From NCBI RefSeq assembly GCF_000149955.1, contig NC_030998.1, positions 1,530,020 through 1,594,019 on the forward strand: a DNA stretch of 64,000 bases, given 5' to 3'. The stretch comes from Fusarium oxysporum f. sp. lycopersici 4287. Taxonomy: Eukaryota; Ascomycota; Sordariomycetes; Hypocreales; Nectriaceae. This document shows positions 11,453 to 21,365 of this stretch, piece after piece. A model generated the notes under the pieces. The model was not told the origin of the DNA, ran no database searches, and saw nothing but the letters and a program-made list of their open reading frames with translations. The first letter of the stretch is position 1. Each line of letters starts with the position of its first letter. The translations under genes were made by a program, and so were the position numbers.

Positions 11453-11619
11453 TAGTCATGTAGAAAGCAACCTCCTGGATTTTATTTTAGGAACAGTTGA
11501 AAGAGTCAGTAAATGATCTCTTAACGACTTGATCCAGTCCAGGGTGGCCCGCAAGAAGTGTCATTGCGACAACGCTGACAAAGAGTATTTGTCTCCTCGG
11601 AATCCTTCTTTGCGCAAAA

Positions 11620-11748
11620 CTATACCTTCTTCTTGGCAGGTTCGCACATCTTTGTCCATGTTTTTCCGTACACCTTCACCATCTCTTGCTCATCGTAGTC
11701 AAGGTCGCAGTTGCCGCAATGGGGCAGCCCAATATGTTCAGTGCACAT
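11620..11748 (-). CDS. Small Cys-rich protein C of the tandem family, shortest member
   Basis: 42 aa, beginning MCTEHIGLPHCGNC with the same Met-Cys-x8-Cys-x2-Cys spacing. It then has one further Cys (TKMCEPAKKKV) and stops, so it lacks the C-terminal C-x2-C pair of members A, D and E. It may be a truncated copy or a one-knuckle form. The start is chosen at the shared Met; the upstream open frame has no family similarity. No TATA-like box is obvious. Confidence 0.55.
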   Translation of the reverse strand: MCTEHIGLPHCGNCDLDYDEQEMVKVYGKTWTKMCEPAKKKV

Positions 11749-12090
11749 GATATGCGTTCCAATATTTTTGTGTGGGTCTTTGGTTCGTGTTGGTCCAAGT
11801 AAAAGCTTTGCGTGAGAGATGGATCGAGAGAGAAAGAGTAGGAGTTGCCGCGGGCTTATGTACACCAGTCAAGATCTGTGATCTGTATGAACCACGGAAT
11901 AAGCAGTCGACGGTGAACAGGCACGGAGGAAAGGTGAATAAATGAAAAAGAAACCGATACAGACTTATCACTCACCTCAAATCATCGGCGAACAAGAAAG
12001 CATCTAGTCACAAATGAGGTTCTTGGCAGGACTATTCGAGAGAGCCTAGGACGGACAGTGGCCTTCAGCCTTCTCAAGATATTCTTATTC
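11749..12090. other. Intergenic between small genes C and D
   Basis: No gene is seen. It is the promoter side of gene C; copy 2 of the shared 31-nt element begins at its upstream end. Confidence 0.4.
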
Positions 12091-12121
12091 ACTCTTCACC
12101 AAGGATTTGCCTGAACAATCA
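12091..12121. promoter_or_regulatory. 31-nt shared upstream element, copy 2 (gene C)
   Basis: Second copy of the element at 11422-11452, with five mismatches over 31 nt and no gaps. It lies about 345-375 bp upstream of gene C. Confidence 0.5.
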
Positions 12122-12153
12122 GGAATTATGCTTCAATTTCACTTCAGAAGATA

Positions 12154-12417
12154 CTAAACTAAAGCCATCCGTTTACTAACGCTACTACCAATATGGCCCA
12201 ACATCATACAGTCCATACAATGTGCTATGCCCGCATACCTGACAGGAGCCGTCCCTCTCTTGATCATTTCTTTGTTCTTTCGGACATTTCCTCCTCTCTC
12301 TCTCTTAGCAGTTTCGCATTCCTCAGTCCTGATGTCCTCGGATTTCTTTCTCTCTTGCTCGGTGGGTTCTTTCTCGCAGACGCCGCAAAGCGTCCGGCGA
12401 TACTCGTCTGTGCACAT
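12154..12417 (-). CDS. Small Cys-rich protein D of the tandem family
   Basis: 87 aa as a single exon, beginning MCTDEYRRTLCGVC with the family spacing. A middle Cys (TEECET) and a late C-x2-C (AHCMDC) follow. A possible intron (donor GTATGC within the minus-strand codons for VRYAG, acceptor before the last six codons) would keep frame but remove the late C-x2-C, so the gene end is uncertain. A TATA-like run (TATATATAG on the minus strand, about 12515-12525) lies about 100 bp upstream. The open plus-strand ORF over the same bases is taken as a shadow. Confidence 0.6.
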   Translation of the reverse strand: MCTDEYRRTLCGVCEKEPTEQERKKSEDIRTEECETAKRERGGNVRKNKEMIKRGTAPVRYAGIAHCMDCMMLGHIGSSVSKRMALV

Positions 12418-12953
12418 GGCTTATACTGTTATCCAGCGTCGCCGCAGAGTTGTTGGTTGAATGAAAGGCTTCAGTGTGAGCTGAGACACTCAGGGAATGG
12501 GAGCGCTTGCAGGGCTATATATAATAGTTCTGGGCATTTGGAGGCGATGACAACGAACGCCGGAGCAGTGTTCGTGTCAGAAAGTCAACATTGTTTCACT
12601 GGACGGACCAACAGTCCCGATAGCCTCGCTTCACTTGTTCACTCTTACGCTCCAAGTAAGTAACTGAGCGACGTGCTTTCCTTAGCCTACTAATTACAAC
12701 AAAAATTATAATGTGATTCACGGCCGCACGGCATGACAATGCACAGCTCATAGAGGCTCGATATTCACTGCATAAGAATTCATTTGTTTGCTAATCTTCG
12801 AAATTCGTTTCAGATACTATCTATGAACAGGTGTATTGGATCCCACCCATTCCTCACCCTGCTGTTAAGGTGTACACTAGAAACTCACTCAGGGTTTTTG
12901 TGTTAGTTAGCGGCTCGACCTCATGCTCACTGCTGACACGGAAGCATGTTGCC
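12418..12953. promoter_or_regulatory. Upstream region of small Cys-rich gene D
   Basis: Holds the TATA-like element at about 12515-12525. No other gene is supported. Confidence 0.35.
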
Positions 12954-13244
12954 CTACTTCTTGCCGATCATCTTCTTGACTTTATCCGCGAAGGAACCCG
13001 TCTCTTTCTTGGAGGCCTGTTGTCGGATCTTCGGCTGATAGTCGTATGGTTCCATGTAGGACGGGCCACGAGCTGTATTAACCTTGCATGCTGGGCACAG
13101 CCATGCATTGTTGATCACGATCTCATTCCTTCCCAGACAGGCCTTGCCTTCCTTGACAGCGTCGCATGTCTCTGTGTTGGTAAGCGCGATATCCTCAGCT
13201 TCGCAGTTGCCGCAGGTTTTGGGGGTAGAGTAGATGATACACAT
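12954..13244 (-). CDS. Small Cys-rich protein E of the tandem family, longest member
   Basis: 96 aa, beginning MCIIYSTPKTCGNC with the family Met-Cys-x8-Cys-x2-Cys spacing. Then come TETCDAVKEGKAC and LCPAC, so all six to seven Cys positions seen across the family are present. It has a longer C-terminus ending in a Lys-rich, probably helical stretch (FADKVKKMIGKK). No signal peptide. It is the first gene of the array in transcription order and looks the most complete. Function unknown. Confidence 0.68.
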   Translation of the reverse strand: MCIIYSTPKTCGNCEAEDIALTNTETCDAVKEGKACLGRNEIVINNAWLCPACKVNTARGPSYMEPYDYQPKIRQQASKKETGSFADKVKKMIGKK

Positions 13245-15225
13245 GGTGAATGGTGTTATTGTGGAGGTTCTTGGTGTTGTTAATTGGTGATCAGAAGCAT
13301 CGAGAGCAGAAGTTGCTGCAGTTATAAAATATCATCCTCTTTGTTGTTCTCATGCATAATGGGACATCGCTCAAATAACACAGTTTCTGAACAAGGAACC
13401 AAGAAACAAAGGGACATCATGAGTCAATGTTACTGCCTAGCGGAGAGTGAAAGGGAAGTCAATTCTCCGCCAACGAAGAGCTCCTGGTGTTTGGGAACAA
13501 GACATGGCCAGTGAACAACGCCAGGCAGTGACATGGCGAAAACACCGTGCCTCCAAGCAACGAATATGCCAGAGGACAGACTCGTCCATGCGCCAATTGT
13601 TTACGTGATCCAAGACTTGACACGAAGTCATCATCAATTCATAAGACAAGAAATATGGTCTACAAATAGCACTTCCAGGAGTACCTTACGGGATGTGGCC
13701 ATGATGATGGACCGCTATATCCACAGGAGCTTTACAGCTAGTATATCGCGGTGAGTATTGGGCTACATTTAATCTTCCTTGAACAAAAATAGAAATAAGC
13801 CACGGAGTAAGATGGCAGATCTCAGAGTGAGACAAGGATAACAAACTTTTACTTTCACATCACGATGCTGAAACTGCGATACCAATCATCGCGTCCCAAA
13901 CCATCTTCCTCACTCCCGAAGACAAGCCCCAGAAAGCAATGAAAAGAATAAAAGAAAACACGCCTGTCAGACGTCCATCAACACCCACCCCAGCCACGCG
14001 CCCGAAGGCAAGACCACAGCTGGGGTCGAGATCATCAAGCAAACCATCTCTATACAGCAGCTGCACGAGGCAACCACCGCCATCCTTGCGGACAGAGCGA
14101 GAGGACCAAGAGGGTATTCACTCTAGGGTGTCGAGGATATACATTCATCAACCAGGGTGGGATCTGTGGCTCTTTTAGGGAACCAAGAGAAGGTCGAATA
14201 CTATAGAAATGATTCTCCTGGAGGCGTTGTTAGTATGCGTTTGGTGGGAGAGTGATGGTAGGTAGGGGGGGACATACTGAAGTATTGTCGACATGAAGAA
14301 GAAAAGAAAAAAATCCCAAAGGTCTGAGGAGGATTGGTTTTTTATAGCGAGTTACAGTGGGTCTGGGGGACTTGCGCCTGAGGCAGAGTGAAAACTCTGA
14401 TTCTGGCCCAGCCACTTTTTTTTGTCAGCCTCATTTCGCTACTGGAGACATGCGACCGGGTTCAGTGGGTATCGCGGAGCATCAAGACGACTTCAGCAAA
14501 TGGCGTCACGATTGAATGAGGTTTTTGCAAATAAATGAGGCTGCCAAGTAGTGGGCAATTCTATTGCTACAGAAACACTGTAAAGGGCCGATGAGAACAG
14601 AGATTTCACTCAGCGGTGAATGTCTGCAAGAAATGGTCTCTGAAAACTCGCCAGAGGAGCCGGGGCGTGAGTGCCTGTTGAGCCAGCGGTCGTGGACAAT
14701 ATCGCTGAGCATTTCGTTCAGCGCCAGTTCTGTAGGGTAGCCCTTTGTTTGTTGGAGGATGCTGTGTTGCGTGGTTAAAGTAGTTGACAAGCAAAGAATA
14801 TAAGCAGAAATAGGCCTATCTGGGCCTCCTCATATTATTACACTATTTAAAATACAAGTCTGTGATTTGATGTAGGTTTCTGATCCGATTTTGTCGCCGC
14901 GATACGGCTGGATGTTTGCAAGTTCGAGCAGAGACTAATGCTTGGATTGCCATTTCGCACCAAGAAAAGTGCAGAAACAGCAAACAATGAACCGAGCTCA
15001 ACATTGATCAGAGGAAGTTCCGACAAAAGGCCATGGAACTTAATATAATAATAAAGATGACTAAGTTTCCCTGTTTTAATACTTCTACAAGACTCCTCGC
15101 GAGAGTTCTGGTAAGTCATTAAGATTCCAATAATAGATGTCTGGTAATCGACGGATCCATCAAAAGGCACTGAAGAGCGCTGTAGGCTCTTATGGTTATA
15201 GGATGTAAACTCACCGTTCTCTAGC
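13245..15225. other. Two-kilobase stretch without a firm gene
   Basis: Small ORFs overlap on both strands, notably at 13860-14300. There a minus TATA-like box (CTATAAAAAA, about 14335-14345) precedes a short ORF (MSTILQ...), while the plus strand has codon-like stretches (FLTPEDKPQKAMKRIKEN and GVEIIKQTISIQQLHEA) in two different frames. No splice model joins them convincingly. It may be a decayed or very small gene; nothing is called. Confidence 0.3.
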
Positions 15226-15344
15226 ACATACGACCAAAGGTAGTGGAAAATACGGGATCCCGTCCGCTCTCCCATAGTCAAGCCACTAACCGGCGGATTA
15301 GTAGTTGGGTCGGTGACGACCAGCGAATCCCCGCTGTTGTATGT
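15226..15344 (+). rRNA. 5S ribosomal RNA, copy 1
   Basis: 119 nt beginning ACATACGACC and ending GTTGTATGT, which pair as helix I. The internal promoter region carries the conserved TAGTAGTTGGGTCGGTGACG and CCAGCGAATCCCCGC. It is flanked downstream by T-runs. Dispersed 5S genes, as here, are typical of filamentous ascomycetes. Its helix II arms (GGTAGTGG with CCACTAACC) differ from the second copy but remain paired. Confidence 0.95.
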
Positions 15345-15956
15345 ATCTTTTGGCATTTTTGCCCTCTGGAATTGCTTGCCCTCTTGTATATGTTCTCTTT
15401 TTTTTTTGTTTTGGTGGTTGTGAAGTTGTTTCTATTGGTTGTTGGCTGCTTACCATCGCCCCTGTCGATCGATGTGCGCTCACTGTAGACCAGTTATATC
15501 GCAGGGTTCAGCTTGACGGAATATCATTGAACGTATTGTTGACAACAGCGCCTTTCCCTCGTGCGCGCAATATATCAGTTATTCTGACCAATTCAATCTG
15601 ATGCAGCGGATGCATTACTCGTATCGCTCCATTAAAGTCCCGAGAGGGAGCTCTGTTTCATACGTGTGACCCAGGCCCTTGGAGGCGTTGCCAGTGCTCT
15701 CCTATACGTATGTCTTCGAGAACTGCCTGGCAAAAGTCCACAGCGCCAGTATATTTGTCACAGGTAGCAGCTGCACTTCAAAGTACACAAACACCGAATC
15801 CTATTAAGCAAATACGCAAGTGACACAACGCCTTTTACATACTGACCCGCAGATATCAGCCAAGCACGATCCCTATCAATCCCACGAAATCAAACACCCG
15901 AACAGAACACATCGACCATTTCCCCATTCATTCCAAACCGAACGACAGAAGCCTCA
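15345..15956. other. Intergenic downstream of 5S rRNA
   Basis: No gene is seen. The ORFs here run out of the 5S gene and have no family features. Confidence 0.5.
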
Positions 15957-16804
15957 TTAAGCTGCACCAATGACCCAAGTAGTCCTGTCATCACGATCTC
16001 TCGGAATGTCCCCAGGATGAATAAACGTCATTTCGACTCTGTGTTTTGTAACCGGTTTGCCCTACGCGATCCTCATCTTCTCAAACTAAACATATGCTCC
16101 ATAAAAAACTGAACTCTTCGCCCCGGCATTACTGCCCTTTGCATTTCGAAAGTCTAAAAGTTGCTTTGACTGGATACCTTTGCACGTGGGTGCGTTGAAC
16201 TGTGCGTAAATATCTCTGCAGAATTGCGCTTGGGTCACGCTGGTTACTTTCATGTGTGCGTTTATTTTGCGGCGGATCTCATTGCAGCCATCGTAGATGG
16301 GAACCACATCTGTTTCTTCACCTTCAAGGTGGATCTCACTGATATCAGGGAGGGCTTTTGTAGCTGCCGCGTTGGAGGGAGTTCCATCGACATTGTCCTT
16401 CTTACTCTCCTCGAGTTGGCGTTTCTTGGCATCTGGCATTTTGAGACCCATAACTTTACGCTGTTGAAACCATACATATGCATTACGCCAAACAGCACTA
16501 TTAGATCCGCCAAAGGGGTCTTTCTACTTGAGGAATTTGTTAAGGGACTTTGAGTTAGTACCGGTGGCTCTGCAGAACTCAGCCTTGCGCTTCTTGCCAG
16601 AAGCCGGAGTCGTCTTTTTCGCAGAAGGAGACTTTGGAGTGGCATTATCTTTGAGTGCAGCGACTTCGGCTTCCTTGTCTTTGACGATACTCTCTGTAAA
16701 CTGGGCATGGGCAGTGAGGAAGTGAGTCAGGGCGTCATTGCGGATCTGACTGCTTTCATAGCATTCAAGACCTCAGGTTGGAGAGGCATGAGAGGTTCTG
16801 GCAT
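15957..16804 (-). pseudogene. Decayed DUF7726-like nuclear protein gene with three in-frame TAG codons
   Basis: One reading frame runs almost the whole length and is interrupted only by TAG codons at 16524-16526, 16086-16088 and 16062-16064. Its parts read: FLTAHAQFTESIVKDKEAEV (a helical N-terminus) and a Lys/Ser-rich basic stretch; then, after the first TAG, KDPFGGSNSAVWRNAYVW; then YDGCNEIRRKINAHMKVTSV and SSVFYGAYV; then, after the other two TAGs, FEKMRIA and a short tail. The middle matches my memory of the fungal DUF7726 domain, where the second stop sits at the aromatic just before FEK. The first 20 codons are in another frame, so there is also a frameshift or lost intron near 16755. 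Function of the family is unknown; nuclear location is a guess from basic stretches. Confidence 0.7.
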
Positions 16805-17219
16805 TGCGTAGGTTCTTGCTTGGAAGTGTATCTCAACTGAAGGTAGTTTTCATCCGTCTCGCAAATTTGGTTGGCTGGTTGTCCAGTTGATGGAGAGGAA
16901 CGACGGTTCAGTGGGCCCACGTCACTTCGTGTTCAGCTCGTGCCTCTGAAGCGCGTGTTTATAGATAAGGGCTAGCTGGTGGAGCTCGTCGCAGATAGCG
17001 TCTACTTACTTTGGCAGCCAGATTACATGTAGAAGTCGAGTATATACCATCAGTCACAGACTTGACAGGTGGAGAAATTTGAAATGTTTCAACCCCGCAT
17101 CCACAATTCTTGGAACCATTCCCATTTTACCTCCGCTAGCATCAAACGAGCCCAAGTCCGCCGATCCGTTTTAAACTGAGCCTAGGTACTATCAAACAAC
17201 CACAGACTTAAGCGAAGCA
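16805..17219. other. Divergent intergenic region before the F-box gene
   Basis: Promoter of the F-box gene on the right and of the decayed gene on the left. Nothing further is seen. Confidence 0.45.
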
Positions 17220-18698
17220 ATGTCTATGATCTGGGTTGACGGTAACGAGGATGGAGACGAAGTGATGCAGAGCGTGGGCTTCTATGAACACACAGAAGCG
17301 CCACTTGTATTTCCATCCTTCAATTTCTTGCACGCGGATCAAGATGTAGAAATTCCCTGCATGATTTGCGGCGTCAGCTTCCACATCAGTCGTCACCGAA
17401 CAGCTGGGGAACCCCCCTCTGCAGCATGGTGCAGTCCTGCAAGTGATGGCGTAGGAGTATATCCCGGAAGCCAAAACTGCGTCCAACCAGGCTGCAATTC
17501 CGTCCCGAGAGACGGCCCAGGACCAGGGACGAGTTTCATCTCCATCAGAAACCTCGATTCTAGCCGTTCTGAACACATCTCCGGACCTAACTGCAGATCA
17601 ATAAGTGCGTACCACGGAAGCCGCATCTCAGTCGAAGCAATGAGAGAGTGCAACACATACCAATGCCTCTTACCCCGCGACGAGTCATGGGAGCCACAGG
17701 AGAGCGAACTTGAAGATTTTGAGAAACAGAGCCGTTATGTACTCAGCGGTTTAAGCGGTGCCATGGAATTTAATGGCAGGGGATATGCACAAGTCTTCCC
17801 AGCACGCAATGACGTCCATTATCCAGCGACAGACTATAATCACATTGATGGTGGGCTTACGGGAATGCCATTTCATCCGACATGCTTTGAGGTGTTCAAG
17901 CGAGCGTCGATATATCGATATGGCTTTGTGAATGTCAAGGCTCTAGTGAGTTGGGGACAGATAATAACGGCGCCAACGTTGCGGCTACCAGAACATGCTG
18001 CTGTGAAGAGGGCCAGGCAAATGCACTGGATGCATCACGCTGGGGACGAGTTTCTGGCCGCGAATCCGTGCTTGATCCCAGGGTTGCAGGATATTCTCGA
18101 TTCAGTACAGAATGTCTGCAATCCTGATGACATTTGCTCAGATGCGGCTTCGCCATCGCCGAACTCTACGGACCTGTTCTCCAAGTTTCCGCAAGAGATT
18201 AAGCTCGAGATTCTACTGCAGCTAGATTCCTGGGACATCGCCAACCTGCGACTATCATCACGAACATTCCGCCATCTCCCGCAATCGCTCTTCTACCACC
18301 TAACCCTGCGCGAACTCCCCTGGCTCTACGAAGCATGGACGTCCCTCCCGCTCTCATTCTTCGTCACAACAACAGCAGCCGAGCAGCAAAGAATCGGCCA
18401 GGGGCTGGCCGAAATCAACGAGGAAATCTTGGCTCGTCGTGAAGACGACAATGGATCTGAAGAGGATGCAGCAGAGATCAAGAGGTTGGTCAGTTTAGCA
18501 GCTAAGCTTGAAGAGAGGCGGACGCAGGGATACACTACTACGCCTGTGAGGATGTTGGACCGCAAAAATACCAATTGGACGCAATTGCGGGGGGAGTTGA
18601 CCCGACGGTGGGGAGAACTGCCGGGGCTGAGGAACAGAAGGAGAATTTGGAATAATTGCCAGGAAATCATGGGCCGTGCAGAAATAATTCCCTACTGA
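17220..18698 (+). CDS. F-box domain protein with Cys-rich N-terminus
   Basis: Single exon, 492 aa. The N-terminal third contains C-x2-C pairs (PCMICGVSF, CVQPGC) and SGPNCRSISAYHGSRIS, a pattern seen in a fungal F-box family. LSGAMEFNGRGYA and MPFHPTCFEVFKRAS follow. The F-box lies at about residues 317-360 (FSKFPQEIKLEILLQLDSWD, then LRLSSRTFRHLPQSL). F-box proteins recruit targets to SCF ubiquitin ligases through Skp1. The C-terminal part is helical and charged. The N-terminal Cys group may bind metal (inference). Target unknown. No sign of damage. Confidence 0.85.
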   Translation: MSMIWVDGNEDGDEVMQSVGFYEHTEAPLVFPSFNFLHADQDVEIPCMICGVSFHISRHRTAGEPPSAAWCSPASDGVGVYPGSQNCVQPGCNSVPRDGPGPGTSFISIRNLDSSRSEHISGPNCRSISAYHGSRISVEAMRECNTYQCLLPRDESWEPQESELEDFEKQSRYVLSGLSGAMEFNGRGYAQVFPARNDVHYPATDYNHIDGGLTGMPFHPTCFEVFKRASIYRYGFVNVKALVSWGQIITAPTLRLPEHAAVKRARQMHWMHHAGDEFLAANPCLIPGLQDILDSVQNVCNPDDICSDAASPSPNSTDLFSKFPQEIKLEILLQLDSWDIANLRLSSRTFRHLPQSLFYHLTLRELPWLYEAWTSLPLSFFVTTTAAEQQRIGQGLAEINEEILARREDDNGSEEDAAEIKRLVSLAAKLEERRTQGYTTTPVRMLDRKNTNWTQLRGELTRRWGELPGLRNRRRIWNNCQEIMGRAEIIPY

Positions 18699-19899
18699 CG
18701 ATACGGATGGAGATAAACGTGGCCTTGATGAGTGATGGATCGATTGATTGCCGATTGAACTCACCAGCTTATCGCGTTAATTACCAAAGCGTCACTCAAT
18801 AAACAAGTTTGCTCACTCAAGCCTCAGCACGGTCCATACTGCATTCCTTTATTCTTTTTATCAGTCCAAGCAAACAATTTGTATTAAAATGAGTCATCTG
18901 CAATGCATGGGCTCACAGCCTGCCTCACGAGGCTGTTGGGTTTGTTCACACCACTTCGCTGTCGATCCTGTCTTTTCAAAATTGAGATAAGCACAGATGT
19001 GAATAAAGAAAGCCTCATTTTAACGGGCGGCAGATTTCAACGGCTAACGCTGGCACCAAGGCCAAGTGGGACTTGACTCGCTCAAACCTGGGGTAGAATA
19101 TCCACTACTTTACCGACCCCGGTCGAGGCCAAGCCCTTATGACGTGTACCAAAAACCCAATCCCTCCCAAATTCCAATCCTCTGTCCTCAAAACTCCTTA
19201 AAAACCATGGAAAAGGAAGAAAAGAAGGCTTGTAGAACAAATCTCACCGACATAAGACTAACCTCCATCAAGAAGGTGCCCAAATCCTAAAAAAGCCTAT
19301 CTCTACGTACCACCCTTGGCAGGCTCGAGAGATAACGACCGCATTTTCAGCTTGGGCCAATGAACCCTTATCTTGGGGTCACTTGATCAGCGTCGCAGTG
19401 TCTCGTGAGCTTGGCCCTTTGATTCGCCCAACAAGCATTCTTGGTGTGTGTGGGCATGATGATGACTGCGCGACTTTCCCCCCCATTTAGCCAATGCTTG
19501 AGTGAAGCAGACCAGGGTTGAAAATAAGGCAGCCATTTTATGAAGCTGACGGGGCGTATTTCTTTAACTTACAGTGGCGCCTTGCTCTGCAAATGCAAGT
19601 CTCTTTTCAGCTTTCGTACTGGGGGAGGGTTGCACAGAAGTCGCTTGGCCTGTCAACGTTGTGGCAATGCTAATTGCTTGGCCCCAACAGCACCCTATCA
19701 CCCAGTACCTTAGCAGCGCAGTCTAATCTAAGGCAATCCTACCGCTCGTATCTTTCTCCTTCGGCATAAAGGCTCACCCAGTCGCCCCTCTTTTTTTTCC
19801 CAATCTCTCTCTTCCTCCCAAAAGCTCTCTCATCTTCATTTTCGCCCCACGCAATTCAATGATTCCCAGCAGCGTCACTTCGCTGCTCCCACCTCAATT
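18699..19899. other. Intergenic region of 1.2 kb
   Basis: No supportable gene. The last 200 bases are pyrimidine-rich, as in a fungal core promoter or 5' UTR, and lead to the 7TM gene. The short ORF at 19066-19290 is not credible. Confidence 0.5.
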
Positions 19900-21201
19900 A
19901 TGACGGGCCGGGTTCCCAATGTCTGGGCCGCCATAATCATCCCCGTGCCCGCGAGCGCGCTCGCGTTGATTCTGAGGATCAAGGCGAGGCGCATGACTAA
20001 GATGGGCGTTGGTTATGACGATGCCTTGTCAATCGCAGCTTGGGTACGCCCTCATTACTTCCAGCCAAAATAAATGCTTATGATTCGTGTAGTTTGTGGC
20101 CCTTGGTTATGCAATTCTTCTCATCGTGTGTGAGTGACGCCCTTCTGTTTGACCTCATCGATTTAATTAACAAATCCAAGGGACTGTATGTTTCTACATG
20201 GGTCGTAAAATCGGTCACTTCCCCGAAGAAAAGATCGATCACATTCTTGAGAAATCACATGAGATTCTCTTCGCCAGCGAGATCCTGTACTCGTGGTCAA
20301 TCTTTCTCAGCAAGATGGCCGTGCTTACCTTTTACCGTCGCATCTTTCAGTTCTCGTCTATACGCGTGCCCATCATTATCTTGATGGTATGCTGTGGATG
20401 CTGGATCACCATCCGGACATTCATGACCATCTTTCATTGCATGCCTGTGCAAGCATATTGGGATAAGTCGATTGATGGGAAGTGCATGAATAATATTGGG
20501 AAGTATTATCTTGGGACTGATTTGACGCATTGTTTGATGGATTTCATTATTCTTGCTTTGCCGTTGTTTGAGGTCGTGAGGATGAAGTTGATATTTGGGC
20601 AAAAGATTGCTGTCATCGGTATTTTCAGTCTTGGTTCACTGTAAGTTTACTTCATTGTGAGACTATCAATCGCTTACACTCTCAGGGTCGGTATTGCATC
20701 CATCTTTCAGATCGTCGAAGCGCAGAAATACACCTCCAACTCACGAGAATTCCCCTACGACTTCTCCCTCGCAATGGTCTGGGCCAACGTCGAAGTCCAC
20801 CTCGCCGTCTTCACCAGTAAGCCTCCCCCCAGTTCTCCCTTTCCCCTCTGACCATCCCACTAACAATCTCAGGCTGCCTCGCTCTTCTCCGCCCCATATT
20901 CCGCAAATTCATCCCAGGCCTATCCTCCGGCAACACCACCTATCCCACCAACGGCCTCAGCCACGCCAGCAACACCTACACCAACTCCATCGCCCTCCGC
21001 CGCTCCCGCAGCCCTAGGGACGTCGAGGAAGTCATTGAGGGACAGCGTGCGTACGCCTATCTGGACTACGACGCAATCAGCTTACCAGGCGCCAAAGAGG
21101 TCAACTCCATCTCGCGACTGCAGCAGCGTGAACATCATACACCTAGCATGACTGAGTCTGGCGGTAGAGGTTCCATGTCGTCGCAGAATAGTGTCCGATG
21201 A
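19900..21201 (+). CDS. Seven-transmembrane fungal rhodopsin-domain (PTH11/SAT4-like) membrane protein
   Basis: Five exons with GT-AG introns at about 20044-20092, 20130-20181, 20641-20686 and 20816-20873. The product is about 370 aa. Seven hydrophobic stretches can be counted, starting with AIIIPVPASALALIL and ending with VWANVEVHLAVFTSC. Between them lie family hallmarks: RRMTKMGVGYDDALSIAAW, LYSWSIFLSKMAVLTFYRRI, PVQAYWD and DFIILALPL. The tail after the last helix is polar and Ser-rich, and probably cytosolic. Members are plasma-membrane proteins, some acting as receptors for surface cues; no ligand can be inferred. The start is set at the first Met of a short N-terminus with helix 1 immediately following. 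Intact. Confidence 0.88.
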
Positions 21202-21365
21202 TGAAATTTTCCTTGTGAACTGTGATATTGATACCTTGAGCCTTTTTGTTTTATATATACCTCTGTATGTGTTTTGACTCATCTTGAGGTGAGTTTTGTA
21301 ATCATTGAGAAGAGATGAATTGCGTGTCTAACTATTATACAGCTTTGTTGATTGATACCCCCATT

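Noticed and set aside
12193..12663. 156-aa plus-strand ORF over small gene D
   Set aside because: Its bases are explained by the minus-strand gene that keeps the Met-Cys-x8-Cys-x2-Cys pattern of four neighbours; the plus product has no domain.
12831..13283. 150-aa plus-strand ORF over small gene E
   Set aside because: Antisense shadow of gene E; no family features.
14847..15356. 169-aa minus ORF
   Set aside because: Runs through the whole 5S rRNA gene in antisense, so its open frame is chance.
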